Source: Aminobacter aganoensis
GTDB taxonomy: Bacteria > Pseudomonadota > Alphaproteobacteria > Rhizobiales > Rhizobiaceae
Reading direction: 5' to 3'
Assembly (NCBI RefSeq): GCF_014206975.1
Contig: NZ_JACHOU010000001.1
Span: 558,001-622,000, forward strand
DNA: 64,000 nt
In this document: in pieces, positions 18,783-27,696 of the stretch
How the letters are laid out: every line of letters begins with the position of its first letter
Position numbering within the stretch: the first letter of the stretch is position 1
Notes under the pieces: generated by a model
Database searches by the model: none
What the model saw: only the letters and a program-made list of their open reading frames with translations
What the model was told of the DNA's origin: nothing
Made by a program: the position numbers and the translations under genes

Positions 18783-19379
18783 TTGAGTCCGACCGCAACA
18801 GCCTCCCTTCGCAAGGAAAGCGATGTCGCGAGCGACCTGCTCGCCAACGACCTGCGCGCGCTGCGCAAGTCGCGCGGACTGACGCTGGCCGAAATAGCCC
18901 TGAAGCTGGGCCGCTCCGTTGGCTGGGTCAGCCAGGTCGAGCGCGGACTGTCGACGCCGTCGATCGGCGATCTCAGGGAGTTCGCCGCGCTGTTCGGCGT
19001 GCCCATCAGCCTGTTCTTCGCCCATGAAGCCCCCGTCGAAGCCGAGCGCGGCGTTGTTGTCCGCTCCGGCCGCCGCCGGACATTGGGCAGCAGCGAATCC
19101 GGCCTTGTGGAAGAACTACTGTCGCCCGACCTTGGCGGCAGCTTCGAAATGCTGCGTTCGATCTTCGCCCCGGGCGCCGGCATGGCCAAGCCGGTGACGC
19201 GCCCCACCGAGGAGGCCGGCTACGTCGTCTCGGGCGGCTTCGACATCGAGATCGACGGCACCTGGCATAGCCTTGGCGAAGGCGACAGCTTCCGCTTCGA
19301 CCACAAGCCGTTCCGGTGGAGGAACCCGGGAACGGCACCGGCAGTGGTCATCTGGGTCGTATCGCCGCCAGTCTATTGA
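18783..19379 (+). CDS. XRE-family transcriptional regulator with C-terminal cupin domain
   Basis: This 198-aa protein has a helix-turn-helix at about residues 21-76 (LRALRKSRGLTLAEIA ... GRSVGWVSQVERG) and a cupin sensor at about 130-198 (EEAGYVVSGGFDIEID, then DSFRFDHKPFRWRN). Regulators of this build often control uptake or breakdown of amines and amino acids. The start is most likely TTG at 18783, because GAGG sits five bases upstream and no ATG or GTG occurs in frame before the HTH. The DMGDH-like gene begins 22 nt after its stop, so it probably heads the catabolic operon and controls it. Confidence 0.87.
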   Translation: MSPTATASLRKESDVASDLLANDLRALRKSRGLTLAEIALKLGRSVGWVSQVERGLSTPSIGDLREFAALFGVPISLFFAHEAPVEAERGVVVRSGRRRTLGSSESGLVEELLSPDLGGSFEMLRSIFAPGAGMAKPVTRPTEEAGYVVSGGFDIEIDGTWHSLGEGDSFRFDHKPFRWRNPGTAPAVVIWVVSPPVY

Positions 19380-19401
19380 TTGCGTTTCTGGGGAGAAAGT
19401 C

Positions 19402-21855
19402 ATGGCTGAGTTGCCGAGCACGGCACGCGTGGTGATCATCGGCGGAGGCGCGGTCGGCGTCTCCTCGCTCTACCACCTCGCCAAGGCGGGCTGGACCGAT
19501 TGCGTGCTGCTCGAAAAGAACGAGCTGACCTCGGGCTCGACCTGGCATGCGGCCGGCAACGTGCCGACATTCTCGTCGTCCTGGTCGCTCATGAACATGC
19601 AGCGCTATTCGACCGAGCTCTATCGCGGGCTGGCGGCGGAAGTCGACTATCCGATGAACTACCACGTCACCGGCTCGATCCGGCTCGCCCACTCCAGGGA
19701 GCGCATGCAGGAATTCCAGCGCGCCAAGGGCATGGGCCGCTACCAGGGCATGGACATCGACGTCATCGGGCTCGAGGAGATCAAGCGCCGCTATCCCTTC
19801 ATCGAGACGCACGACCTCAAGGGCGCGCTCTATGACCCCAATGACGGCGACATCGACCCGGCCCAGTTGACCCAGGCCCTGGCCAAGGGCGCGCGTGACA
19901 TGGGCGCGAAGATCGTCCGCTTCTGCCCGGTGATTTCAGTCCGTCGCGACAAGGGCGAATGGGTCGTCGCGACCGAAAAGGGCGAAATCCGCTGCGAGAA
20001 GGTGGTCAACGCCGCAGGCTACCGCGCCGCCGAGGTCGGAAAGATGTTCGGCCGCGACGTGCCGATGATGGTCATCAGCCACCAGTACATCCTGTTCGAC
20101 GAAATCCCCGAGCTCGCCGCATGGTCGCGGGAAGCCGGCCACAAGCTGCCGCTGCTGCGCGACGTCGACACCTCCTACTACCTCCGCCAGGAGAAGAACG
20201 GCATGAATCTCGGCCCCTATGAGCGCAACTGCCGCGCCCATTGGGCAACGCCCGACGACCGAATGCCTGAGGATTTTTCCTTCCAGCTTTACCCAGACGA
20301 TCTTGAGCGGCTGGAATGGTATCTCGACGACGCCGTTCGCCGCGTGCCGATCCTCGGCACCGCCGGCCTGTCCAAGATCATCAACGGCCCGATCCCCTAC
20401 GCTCCCGACGGCAACCCGCTGATAGGCCCGATGCCCGGGGTGCCAAATGCCTTCGAGGCCTGCGTCTTCACGTTCGGCATCGCCCAGGCAGGCGGCGCGG
20501 GCAAGGTGCTGGCCGAGTGGGTCACTCAGGGCGAAACGGAGTGGGACATGTGGTCCTGCGACCCGCGCCGCTTCACCTCATTTGCCTCTGCCCCTGACTA
20601 CGCTGTCGCCAAGGGCATGGAGGTCTACGGCCACGAATACGCAATCCACTTTCCCCGGCACACATGGCCGGCTGCACGGAACCGCAAGCTCTCGCCCATC
20701 CACGCCCGCATCGCCGCTCTCGGCGCCCAGTTCAACGCCTACAATGGCTGGGAGCGCGCGACCTGGTACGCCCAGCCGGGCGACGATGTTTCGGCTGAGT
20801 CGACCCAGACCTTTGCCCGCTCCGGCCCATGGGAAAAAAGAATCCGCGAGGAATGCCTGGCTGTGCGCGATACCGCAGGCATCCTCGACCTGCCCGGCTT
20901 CAGCCGTTTCAATCTCGATGGACCCGGTGCCGCGGCATGGCTTGAGACGCAGGTTACCGGCACCGTGCCCAAGGTCGGCCGCATCGGGCTTTGCTATTTC
21001 GCCGACGATCACGGCCGCATCGTCACCGAGATGTCGGTTGTCCGCCACTCGGAGGACCTGATGACGCTGATCACGGCTGCCGTGGCGCAATGGCACGACT
21101 TCGAATGGCTAAAGTCACATATGCCTGCCGATGCAACCTTCAAGCTCATCGACCGCACCGAGGAATACTCGACGCAGATCCTTGCCGGGCCCAATTCGCG
21201 GACAATCCTGGTCGAGGTCTGCGGGGCCGACCTTTCCGCGCCGTGGCTGACGCACCAGGAGACCACCATCGCCGGACGCTGGGCCAAGCTGGTGCGCGTC
21301 TCCTTCGCAGGCGAACTAGGCTGGGAAATCCACACGAGGATTGCCGACACCGCTACCGTGTTCGACGCGATCTGGGCAGCCGGCCAGAAACACGGACTGA
21401 AGCCGTTCGGCATGTTCGCGCTCGACGCACTCCGCCTAGAAAAGGGCTACCGCGCCTGGAAGGGAGACCTTTCCACCGACTACACCATCCTGCAGGGCGG
21501 ATTGGAACGCTTCGTCAGATGGGACAAGCCCGTATTCCGCGGCAAGGCGGCGCTGCTCAACGAGAAGCAGCAGGGCGTTTCGAAGCGCTTCGTCACCCTC
21601 GTCATCGACACCCCAGGCGACTGCGACGCGCCCTACATGTCGACGCTCTGGCACAATGGCGCCATTGTCGGTGAGACCACGTCAGGAGGTTGGGGCCACA
21701 GGGTGGACAAATCGATCGCGCTGGGCATGCTGCGTGCCGATCTGGCCGTGCCGGGCGCAACCATCGAAGTCGAGATTTTCGGCGAGCGCTTCAGCGCCAC
21801 GGTCCAGCAGGACAAGCCCTTGTGGGATCCCGAAAACGAAAGGCTACGCTCATAA
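19402..21855 (+). CDS. GcvT-fused FAD dehydrogenase, dimethylglycine/sarcosine dehydrogenase-like
   Basis: The protein has 817 aa with two halves: an N-terminal FAD domain (VVIIGGGAVGVSSLYHLAKAG, then SGSTWHAAG, the covalent-flavin His region of DMGDH) and a C-terminal folate-binding aminomethyltransferase domain (from about residue 430). Such enzymes oxidise an N-methyl group and pass formaldehyde to tetrahydrofolate. The start has GGGAGAAAG upstream. It follows the XRE regulator and its stop overlaps the HAD gene by one base. It is related to, but clearly different from, the homologue at 23.7 kb, so the substrates probably differ. Confidence 0.9.
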   Translation: MAELPSTARVVIIGGGAVGVSSLYHLAKAGWTDCVLLEKNELTSGSTWHAAGNVPTFSSSWSLMNMQRYSTELYRGLAAEVDYPMNYHVTGSIRLAHSRERMQEFQRAKGMGRYQGMDIDVIGLEEIKRRYPFIETHDLKGALYDPNDGDIDPAQLTQALAKGARDMGAKIVRFCPVISVRRDKGEWVVATEKGEIRCEKVVNAAGYRAAEVGKMFGRDVPMMVISHQYILFDEIPELAAWSREAGHKLPLLRDVDTSYYLRQEKNGMNLGPYERNCRAHWATPDDRMPEDFSFQLYPDDLERLEWYLDDAVRRVPILGTAGLSKIINGPIPYAPDGNPLIGPMPGVPNAFEACVFTFGIAQAGGAGKVLAEWVTQGETEWDMWSCDPRRFTSFASAPDYAVAKGMEVYGHEYAIHFPRHTWPAARNRKLSPIHARIAALGAQFNAYNGWERATWYAQPGDDVSAESTQTFARSGPWEKRIREECLAVRDTAGILDLPGFSRFNLDGPGAAAWLETQVTGTVPKVGRIGLCYFADDHGRIVTEMSVVRHSEDLMTLITAAVAQWHDFEWLKSHMPADATFKLIDRTEEYSTQILAGPNSRTILVEVCGADLSAPWLTHQETTIAGRWAKLVRVSFAGELGWEIHTRIADTATVFDAIWAAGQKHGLKPFGMFALDALRLEKGYRAWKGDLSTDYTILQGGLERFVRWDKPVFRGKAALLNEKQQGVSKRFVTLVIDTPGDCDAPYMSTLWHNGAIVGETTSGGWGHRVDKSIALGMLRADLAVPGATIEVEIFGERFSATVQQDKPLWDPENERLRS

Positions 21856-22532
21856 TGTCCCTTCCCCATTCCGGTCGCGCCTTCGGCGCCTTCATGTTCG
21901 ACATGGACGGCACCATCCTGAGCTCGATCGCATCGACTGAACGCGTCTGGAGCGCATGGGCAGTCAGGCACGGCCTCGACGTCGAAAGCTTCCTGCCGAC
22001 CATCCACGGCGTTCGTGCCTATGAGACCATCCGCAACCTAAACCTGCCCGGGGTCGACGTGATGGCCGAGGTCGAGGCGCTGACCCAGGCCGAGTTCGAC
22101 GATGTCGACGGTATCGAATCGATCCATGGCGCAGCGAGCTTCCTCAAAGCCCTGCCCCTCGACCGCTGGGCGATCGTGACTTCGGCGCCGCGCCGACTGG
22201 CGCTGCGTAGGCTCGAAGCGGCCGGCCTGCCTGTCCCCCCGATCATGGTCACCGGCGAGGAAGTCACCAACGGCAAGCCCGCCCCCGACTGCTTCCTGCT
22301 CGGCGCCCAGCGGCTTGGCCAGAAGCCCGAGGACTGCCTGGTGTTCGAGGATGCCCCTGCCGGCATCCGCGCCGGCGAGGCCGCGGGCGCCAGCGTGCTG
22401 GTCATCACCGCCACGCACAACCATGCCGGCGGCACGTCACATCCTTCGGTCTCCGGCTACGGAGCACTGACAGCGCGGCTCGACAGTGCGAGCCGGCTGA
22501 CGCTCGCCACCCTGCTGGCTGCGGGAGCCTGA
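21855..22532 (+). CDS. HAD-superfamily phosphatase
   Basis: This 225-aa haloacid dehalogenase-like hydrolase has motif I FDMDGT with Asp16/Asp18, motif II (VTSAP), the motif III Lys in NGKPAPD, and motif IV LVFEDAPAGIRAG. The fold with a helical cap resembles beta-phosphoglucomutase and sugar-phosphate phosphatases (GPP1/YfbT type). It starts on the last base of the preceding dehydrogenase stop (TAATG) and lies one base before the aminotransferase. The substrate is unknown, and its place in an N-methyl amino-acid operon is unexplained. Confidence 0.85.
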   Translation: MSLPHSGRAFGAFMFDMDGTILSSIASTERVWSAWAVRHGLDVESFLPTIHGVRAYETIRNLNLPGVDVMAEVEALTQAEFDDVDGIESIHGAASFLKALPLDRWAIVTSAPRRLALRRLEAAGLPVPPIMVTGEEVTNGKPAPDCFLLGAQRLGQKPEDCLVFEDAPAGIRAGEAAGASVLVITATHNHAGGTSHPSVSGYGALTARLDSASRLTLATLLAAGA

Positions 22533-22533
22533 C

Positions 22534-23715
22534 ATGCCGAAGCCCTCTTCCCGCATCTCCGGCATCGTCCCGTCAGGCAAGGACGGCTGGGAAGTGCATT
22601 TCGCCGCCATGACGCGCAAGCAGGCGGGCGAAGAGATCATCATGCTGTCCGTCGGCGACCATGACTTCGACACGCCCTCGGAGACGGTCGAAGCCTGCGT
22701 CGACGCCGTTCGTGCCGGCTACCACCACTACACGCAGTTGCCCGGCCTGCCGCGCCTGCGCGCCGCCATGGCCAAGATCTCGACCCGCTGCAGCAGCATC
22801 GACACCGCGCTCTCGGAGATTATCGCCACGCCCGGCGGCCAGGCCGCACTTTACGCAGCAGTGCAGGCCACGCATGATCCGGGCGACCATGCCGTGGTCG
22901 TGGCGCCCTATTATGCCACCTACCCCGGCACCTTCCGCGCCGCCGGTGCCAGCTACACCGTGGTCGAGGCGCACGCCGCCGACGGCTTCCAGCCGCGCGC
23001 TGACGAGATCGAGAAAGCGCTGAAGCCCGACACGCGCTCGATCCTCATCAACACGCCGAACAACCCGACCGGCGCCGTCTATAGCAGGAAATGCCTGGAG
23101 GAGATCGCCGAACTCTGCGTCCGTCGCGACCTCTGGCTCTTGTCGGACGAGGTCTACTGGACGCTCGGCGGCGGCGAGCATGTGTCGCCGCGCGCGCTGC
23201 CCGGCATGGCCGAGCGCACGTTGGTCATCAACTCGATGTCCAAGAGCCACGGCATGACCGGGTGGCGCATCGGCTGGCTCACCGCCCCTGCCGACCTCGT
23301 CTCGCTGGTCATCAACCTCAACCTCGTCACCACTTACGGCCTGACCGATTTCGTCAGCCGGGCGGCGATCGAGGCGCTGGAGAACGATTTCGGCGTCGAG
23401 CAGATAGCAAGCACCTATGCCGGGCGCCGCACCCTGTTCATCGACCAGATGCGCGGCCTGAACAACGTCACCGTGCGCGGTTCGGAAGGCGGCATGTATG
23501 TCATGCTCGACGTCAGCGCTATCGAGCCTGACTGCGAGAAGTTCGCCTGGGACTTGCTCCAAAGCGAAAAGGTCGCCGTCATGCCAGGCAAAAGCTTCGG
23601 CGACGCCGCCTCGGGTCACATCCGCATCAGCCTGTGCCAGCCTGACGACGTGCTGAGGGAGGCCGCCGGTCGCCTGAGGCGCTTTGCCAACAGCTACGAG
23701 AGAACGGCCGCATGA
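22534..23715 (+). CDS. PLP-dependent aminotransferase, class I/II
   Basis: This 393-aa fold-type I aminotransferase has the motif NTPNNPTGAVYS, Asp and Tyr in LLSDEVYW, and the PLP Lys in NSMSKSHGMTGWRIGW. It is closest in pattern to aspartate/alanine-type and AruH-like arginine:pyruvate transaminases. It is coupled to the following dehydrogenase by a four-base ATGA overlap. It may remove the amino group of the glycine or amino acid freed by demethylation, or act on the substrate before oxidation. Confidence 0.88.
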   Translation: MPKPSSRISGIVPSGKDGWEVHFAAMTRKQAGEEIIMLSVGDHDFDTPSETVEACVDAVRAGYHHYTQLPGLPRLRAAMAKISTRCSSIDTALSEIIATPGGQAALYAAVQATHDPGDHAVVVAPYYATYPGTFRAAGASYTVVEAHAADGFQPRADEIEKALKPDTRSILINTPNNPTGAVYSRKCLEEIAELCVRRDLWLLSDEVYWTLGGGEHVSPRALPGMAERTLVINSMSKSHGMTGWRIGWLTAPADLVSLVINLNLVTTYGLTDFVSRAAIEALENDFGVEQIASTYAGRRTLFIDQMRGLNNVTVRGSEGGMYVMLDVSAIEPDCEKFAWDLLQSEKVAVMPGKSFGDAASGHIRISLCQPDDVLREAAGRLRRFANSYERTAA

Positions 23716-26156
23716 CCGAAATCCCCGCCCGCGCCCGCGCCGTCATCATCGGCGGCGGCGTGTCCGGCTGCTCCGTCGCCTATCATCTGGCGAAGCTCGG
23801 CTGGACCGACATCGTGCTTCTGGAGCGCAAGCAGCTCACATCAGGCACGACATGGCACGCGGCGGGGTTGATCGGACAGCTCAGGGCGTCGCAGAACATG
23901 ACGCGGCTGGCGAAATATTCGGCCGACCTCTACGTCAAGCTGGAGGAAGAGACCGGGGTCGCCACCGGCATGCGTCAGGTCGGCTCCATTACGGTCGCGC
24001 TGACCGAGGAGCGAAAGCACGAGATCTACCGCCAGGCGTCGCTTGCGCGCGCGTTCAATGTCGACGTGCGCGAGATTTCACCTAGCGAAGTCAAGCAGAT
24101 GTACCCGCATCTCAACGTCGCCGACGTGGTCGGCGCGGTGCATCTGCCGCTCGACGGCCAGTGCGATCCGGCCAACATCGCCATGGCCTTGGCCAAGGGC
24201 GCACGCCAGCGCGGCGCCAGGATCGTCGAGAACGTCAAGGTGTCAAAGGTTCATACCAAAGATGGCCGCGTCTCTGGCGTGTCCTGGGCGCAAGGATCCG
24301 AGCAGGGAACCATCGACACCGATATCGTCGTCAACTGCGCGGGCATGTGGGCGCGCGAACTCGGCGCGCAGAACGGCGTTACCATCCCACTGCATGCCTG
24401 CGAGCATTTCTACCTCGTCACCGAGGCCATCCCCGGCCTTGGCCGACTGCCGGTGCTGCGGGTGCCCGACGAGTGCGCCTACTACAAGGAAGACGCCGGC
24501 AAGATGATGCTTGGCGCCTTCGAGCCGGTGGCCAAGCCCTGGGGCATGGACGGCATCCGCGAGGACTTCTGCTTCGACCAACTGCCCGAGGACATGGACC
24601 ATTTCGCCCCAATCCTCGAAATGGGCGTCAACCGCATGCCGATGCTGGAAACCGCCGGCATCCACACCTTCTTCAACGGTCCCGAGAGCTTCACCCCCGA
24701 CGACCGCTATTATCTCGGCGAAGCGCCGGAACTCGGCGGCTACTGGGTCGCCGCCGGCTACAACTCCATCGGCATCGTCTCCTCGGGCGGTGCCGGCATG
24801 GCGCTGGCGCAGTGGATCCACGATGGCGAGGCGCCCTTCGACCTGTGGGAGGTCGACATCCGCCGCGCCCAGCCGTTCCAGAAAAACCGCAGCTACCTCA
24901 GGGAGCGCGTGTCGGAGACACTCGGCCTGCTCTACGCCGACCATTTCCCCTACCGCCAGATGGCGACGTCGCGAAACATCCGCCGCTCGCCGTTGCACGA
25001 GCATCTGAAGGCGCGCGGCGCCGTTTTCGGCGAAGTCGCCGGCTGGGAGCGCGCCAACTGGTTTGCCCGCGAGGGCCAGGAGCGCGAGTATCGCTATTCC
25101 TGGAAGCGGCAGAACTGGTTCGACAACCAGCGCGACGAACATCTCGCCGTCCGCAACGGCGTCGGCCTGTTCGACATGACCTCCTTCGGCAAGATCAGGA
25201 TCGAGGGCCGCGACGCGCTGGCCTATCTCCAGCGCCTCTGCGCCAACGACATGGACGTCGAGCCTGGAAAAATCGTCTACACTCAGATGCTCAACCAGCG
25301 CGGCGGCATCGAGAGCGACCTGACGGTCACCCGCCTTTCGCCAACTGCCTTCCTGGCCGTTGTCCCTGGCGCGACCTTGCAGCGCGACCTCGCCTGGTTC
25401 CGGAAACATCTGGGCGACGCGTTCGTCGTCATCACCGATGTGACGGCCTCCGAGAGCGTGCTCTGCCTGATGGGGCCGAACTCGCGGGAACTGCTCGAGA
25501 AGGTCAGCCCCAACGATTTTTCCAATGACAAGAATCCGTTCTGCACCTGGCAGGAGATCGAGATCGGCATGGGCCTCGCCCGCGCCCATCGCGTCACCTA
25601 TGTCGGCGAGCTCGGCTGGGAGCTTTACGTCTCGACCGACCAGGCGGCGCACGTGTTCGAGGCGATCGAGGACGCCGGAGCCGATCTCGGCCTGAAGCTC
25701 TGCGGTCTGCACACGCTCGATTCCTGCCGCATCGAAAAGGCGTTCCGCCATTTCGGTCACGACATCACCGACGAGGACCATGTCCTGGAAGCCGGACTCG
25801 GCTTTGCGGTGAAATCAGGCAAGGGCGAATTCATCGGCCGCGATGCGGTATTGCGCAAGCGCGACGCCGGCCTTACCCGCCGACTGGTCCAGTTCCGCCT
25901 GGCGGACCCCGAACCACTGCTCTTTCACAACGAAGCCATCGTCCGCGATGGCAGGATCGTTGGCACGATCACGTCGGGAAACTACGGCCACCATCTCGGC
26001 GGCGCCATAGGCCTCGGCTACGTGCCCTGCGCCAACGAAACGGAAGCCGATGTGCTCGGCTCCAGCTACGAGATCGAGATCGCCGGCGAGCGTTTCGCCG
26101 CCGAGGCCTCGCTCAAGCCGATGTATGACCCGAAGGCCGAGCGCGTCCGAATGTAA
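23712..26156 (+). CDS. GcvT-fused FAD dehydrogenase, second paralogue
   Basis: This 814-aa homologue of dimethylglycine dehydrogenase and sarcosine dehydrogenase has the FAD motif VIIGGGVSGCSVAYHLAKLG, then SGTTWHAAG with the flavin His region, and a C-terminal folate/GcvT domain with GLHTLDSCRIEKAFRHFG. The start overlaps the aminotransferase stop. Together with soxBDAG, the paralogue at 19.4 kb and the partial gene at 1-1245, this gives four separate folate-linked N-demethylating flavoenzymes in 26 kb. The individual substrate is not determinable by eye. Confidence 0.9.
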   Translation: MTEIPARARAVIIGGGVSGCSVAYHLAKLGWTDIVLLERKQLTSGTTWHAAGLIGQLRASQNMTRLAKYSADLYVKLEEETGVATGMRQVGSITVALTEERKHEIYRQASLARAFNVDVREISPSEVKQMYPHLNVADVVGAVHLPLDGQCDPANIAMALAKGARQRGARIVENVKVSKVHTKDGRVSGVSWAQGSEQGTIDTDIVVNCAGMWARELGAQNGVTIPLHACEHFYLVTEAIPGLGRLPVLRVPDECAYYKEDAGKMMLGAFEPVAKPWGMDGIREDFCFDQLPEDMDHFAPILEMGVNRMPMLETAGIHTFFNGPESFTPDDRYYLGEAPELGGYWVAAGYNSIGIVSSGGAGMALAQWIHDGEAPFDLWEVDIRRAQPFQKNRSYLRERVSETLGLLYADHFPYRQMATSRNIRRSPLHEHLKARGAVFGEVAGWERANWFAREGQEREYRYSWKRQNWFDNQRDEHLAVRNGVGLFDMTSFGKIRIEGRDALAYLQRLCANDMDVEPGKIVYTQMLNQRGGIESDLTVTRLSPTAFLAVVPGATLQRDLAWFRKHLGDAFVVITDVTASESVLCLMGPNSRELLEKVSPNDFSNDKNPFCTWQEIEIGMGLARAHRVTYVGELGWELYVSTDQAAHVFEAIEDAGADLGLKLCGLHTLDSCRIEKAFRHFGHDITDEDHVLEAGLGFAVKSGKGEFIGRDAVLRKRDAGLTRRLVQFRLADPEPLLFHNEAIVRDGRIVGTITSGNYGHHLGGAIGLGYVPCANETEADVLGSSYEIEIAGERFAAEASLKPMYDPKAERVRM

Positions 26157-26208
26157 CCGCCTCTTACAAAATCGCCCGCGCTGACATATTCAGTCGGAGG
26201 CGAGTTTC

Positions 26209-27030
26209 ATGCGGCGAGGCCAGACAGTGACGAAAAAGCAGCGACGCGTCTGGTGGGGCGACTTCAAGGCGGCCGATTTTGCGGCGATCGACCCCGAGGC
26301 GACGATCGCCGTCATCCCCGTCGCCGCGATCGAGCAGCACGGCCCGCACCTGCCGGTTTCGACCGACCTCGCCATCATGGAGGGCATGCTGGCCGAGACC
26401 TTCGCCCATATGCCCGACGATCTCGACGCCCGCTTCCTGCCGATCCAGGCGGTTGGAAAATCCGACGAGCACATCCATGCGCCCGGCACGCTCAGCCTGC
26501 CGGCCAACATGCTGGTCGACGCCTGGACCGAACTCGGCGCATCGATTACCCGGTCGGGCATCCGCAAGTTCGTGTTCGTCACCTCGCATGGCGGCAACGA
26601 GGAGGTGATGGGCATCGCCTCGCGCGAACTGCGCGTGCGTTACGGCGCGCTCTCGGTGCGCTCGAGCTGGGGCCGTTTCGGCACGCCCGACGGTCTGTAC
26701 CCTGCCCGCGAAATGCAGCTCGGTATCCATGGCGGCGACCTCGAGACCTCGCTGATACTGCATTTCCGGCCGGAACTGGTCGACATGGCCAAGGCGCAGG
26801 ATTTTTCCTCGAGCTTCGAGCGTGCCGAAGGCGCGTTCGACCTGCTGCGTTCGCATGGCCCGCACGGATTCTCGTGGATTGCTTCCGATCTCAATCCACA
26901 TGGCGTCGTCGGCAATGCGGCTATCGCTACCGCCGAAAAAGGTCGCCTGACGGCAGGCCATCAGGCCAAGGGCTTCGTCCGCCTGCTGCAGGACATCCGC
27001 AAGGCCAAGCTGGCAGAGTGGATCGCTTAG
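26209..27030 (+). CDS. creatininase-family amidohydrolase
   Basis: This 273-aa member of the creatinine amidohydrolase family carries AAIEQHGPHLPVSTDLAI and TSHGGNEEV plus GIHGGDLETS, which hold the metal-binding Glu, His and Asp residues of the family. Creatininase opens creatinine to creatine, and the family also contains other amidases and lactamases. GGAGG lies upstream of the ATG. It is the last gene of the island. No creatinase was found in the window, so a complete creatinine-to-sarcosine route is not shown here. Confidence 0.85.
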   Translation: MRRGQTVTKKQRRVWWGDFKAADFAAIDPEATIAVIPVAAIEQHGPHLPVSTDLAIMEGMLAETFAHMPDDLDARFLPIQAVGKSDEHIHAPGTLSLPANMLVDAWTELGASITRSGIRKFVFVTSHGGNEEVMGIASRELRVRYGALSVRSSWGRFGTPDGLYPAREMQLGIHGGDLETSLILHFRPELVDMAKAQDFSSSFERAEGAFDLLRSHGPHGFSWIASDLNPHGVVGNAAIATAEKGRLTAGHQAKGFVRLLQDIRKAKLAEWIA

Positions 27031-27079
27031 AGACTTGTTTTCGTGCTCGCCCGCCATCAGGCGAATACAGCTCAGTAGT

Positions 27080-27167
27080 CCTCATGGTGAGCCTGTCGAA
27101 CCACGAGGACGCCGAGCGCCATATCTGATGACCCCAAAACCCATGGTTCGACAGGCTCACCATGAGG
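27080..27167. repeat. REP-like palindromic element in a convergent gap
   Basis: The arms at 27080-27103 (CCTCATGGTGAGCCTGTCGA...) and 27144-27167 are exact 24-nt inverted copies around a 40-nt centre. They lie between the 3' ends of the creatininase and phosphatase-like genes. The core is shared with the element at 34421-34629. It could fold as a bidirectional terminator. Confidence 0.8.
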
Positions 27168-27192
27168 ATTTGGTGCGCTCGTCATCTACGGG

Positions 27193-27696
27193 CTAAACCT
27201 CCAACCCGAACGGCACACCCTCGAAGCAATCTGCACCGCGGCCGAGGGCAGCGATGGCGGTCACCATCCTCCCGTCGCGCCCGAGAATCTGGTCGGCCAC
27301 CGCAATCAGCCTTGGATTGGGCGTCGCGGTCGGCGAAAGCCGGCGCAACAGCGCGGCAAGCTCGGCCTCATCGCGCGACGGATCGAGCGCTGCCGCGATG
27401 ATGTAGGCGGACGCCGTCGAGCGGCTGACGCCGGCCCAGCAGTTGATCGCCAGCGGCCGCGAGCGGTCCCAGGCGCGGGCGAAGTCCAGCAACTGCCGCA
27501 CATGCGCCTCACCGGGCAGTGTCATGCCATCCTGCTCGGCTGCGATGTCATGCATGTTCATCAGCAGGTGGTTTTCGGCGCGAATTGCCAACGGCCGGGT
27601 CATCTCCGTGCCGGCCGAGAGCAGCGAGATCAGCCGTTCGGCGCCAATACGGGTGACCGTCTCGTCGACCTTCGACAACGGGCAGACATAAATCAC
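27193..27696 (-). CDS. tyrosine-phosphatase-like protein in the cobalamin cluster
   Basis: This 167-aa protein has the signature loop INCWAGVSRST, a Cys-x5-Arg cradle as in protein tyrosine/dual-specificity phosphatases, and a possible general acid in the MNMHD region. The start is GTG at 27696, supported by AGGAGG just upstream and by a GTGA overlap with the cobC stop. Coupling to cobC suggests a role in making or recycling the aminopropanol phosphate or another phosphorylated B12 precursor rather than dephosphorylating proteins. This is inference; the reaction is unknown. Confidence 0.8.
   Translation of the reverse strand: MIYVCPLSKVDETVTRIGAERLISLLSAGTEMTRPLAIRAENHLLMNMHDIAAEQDGMTLPGEAHVRQLLDFARAWDRSRPLAINCWAGVSRSTASAYIIAAALDPSRDEAELAALLRRLSPTATPNPRLIAVADQILGRDGRMVTAIAALGRGADCFEGVPFGLEV

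Noticed and set aside
26209-27030. Complete creatinine-degradation pathway
   Set aside because: Only the creatininase-family protein is seen; no creatinase is in the window, and the family has other amidases.
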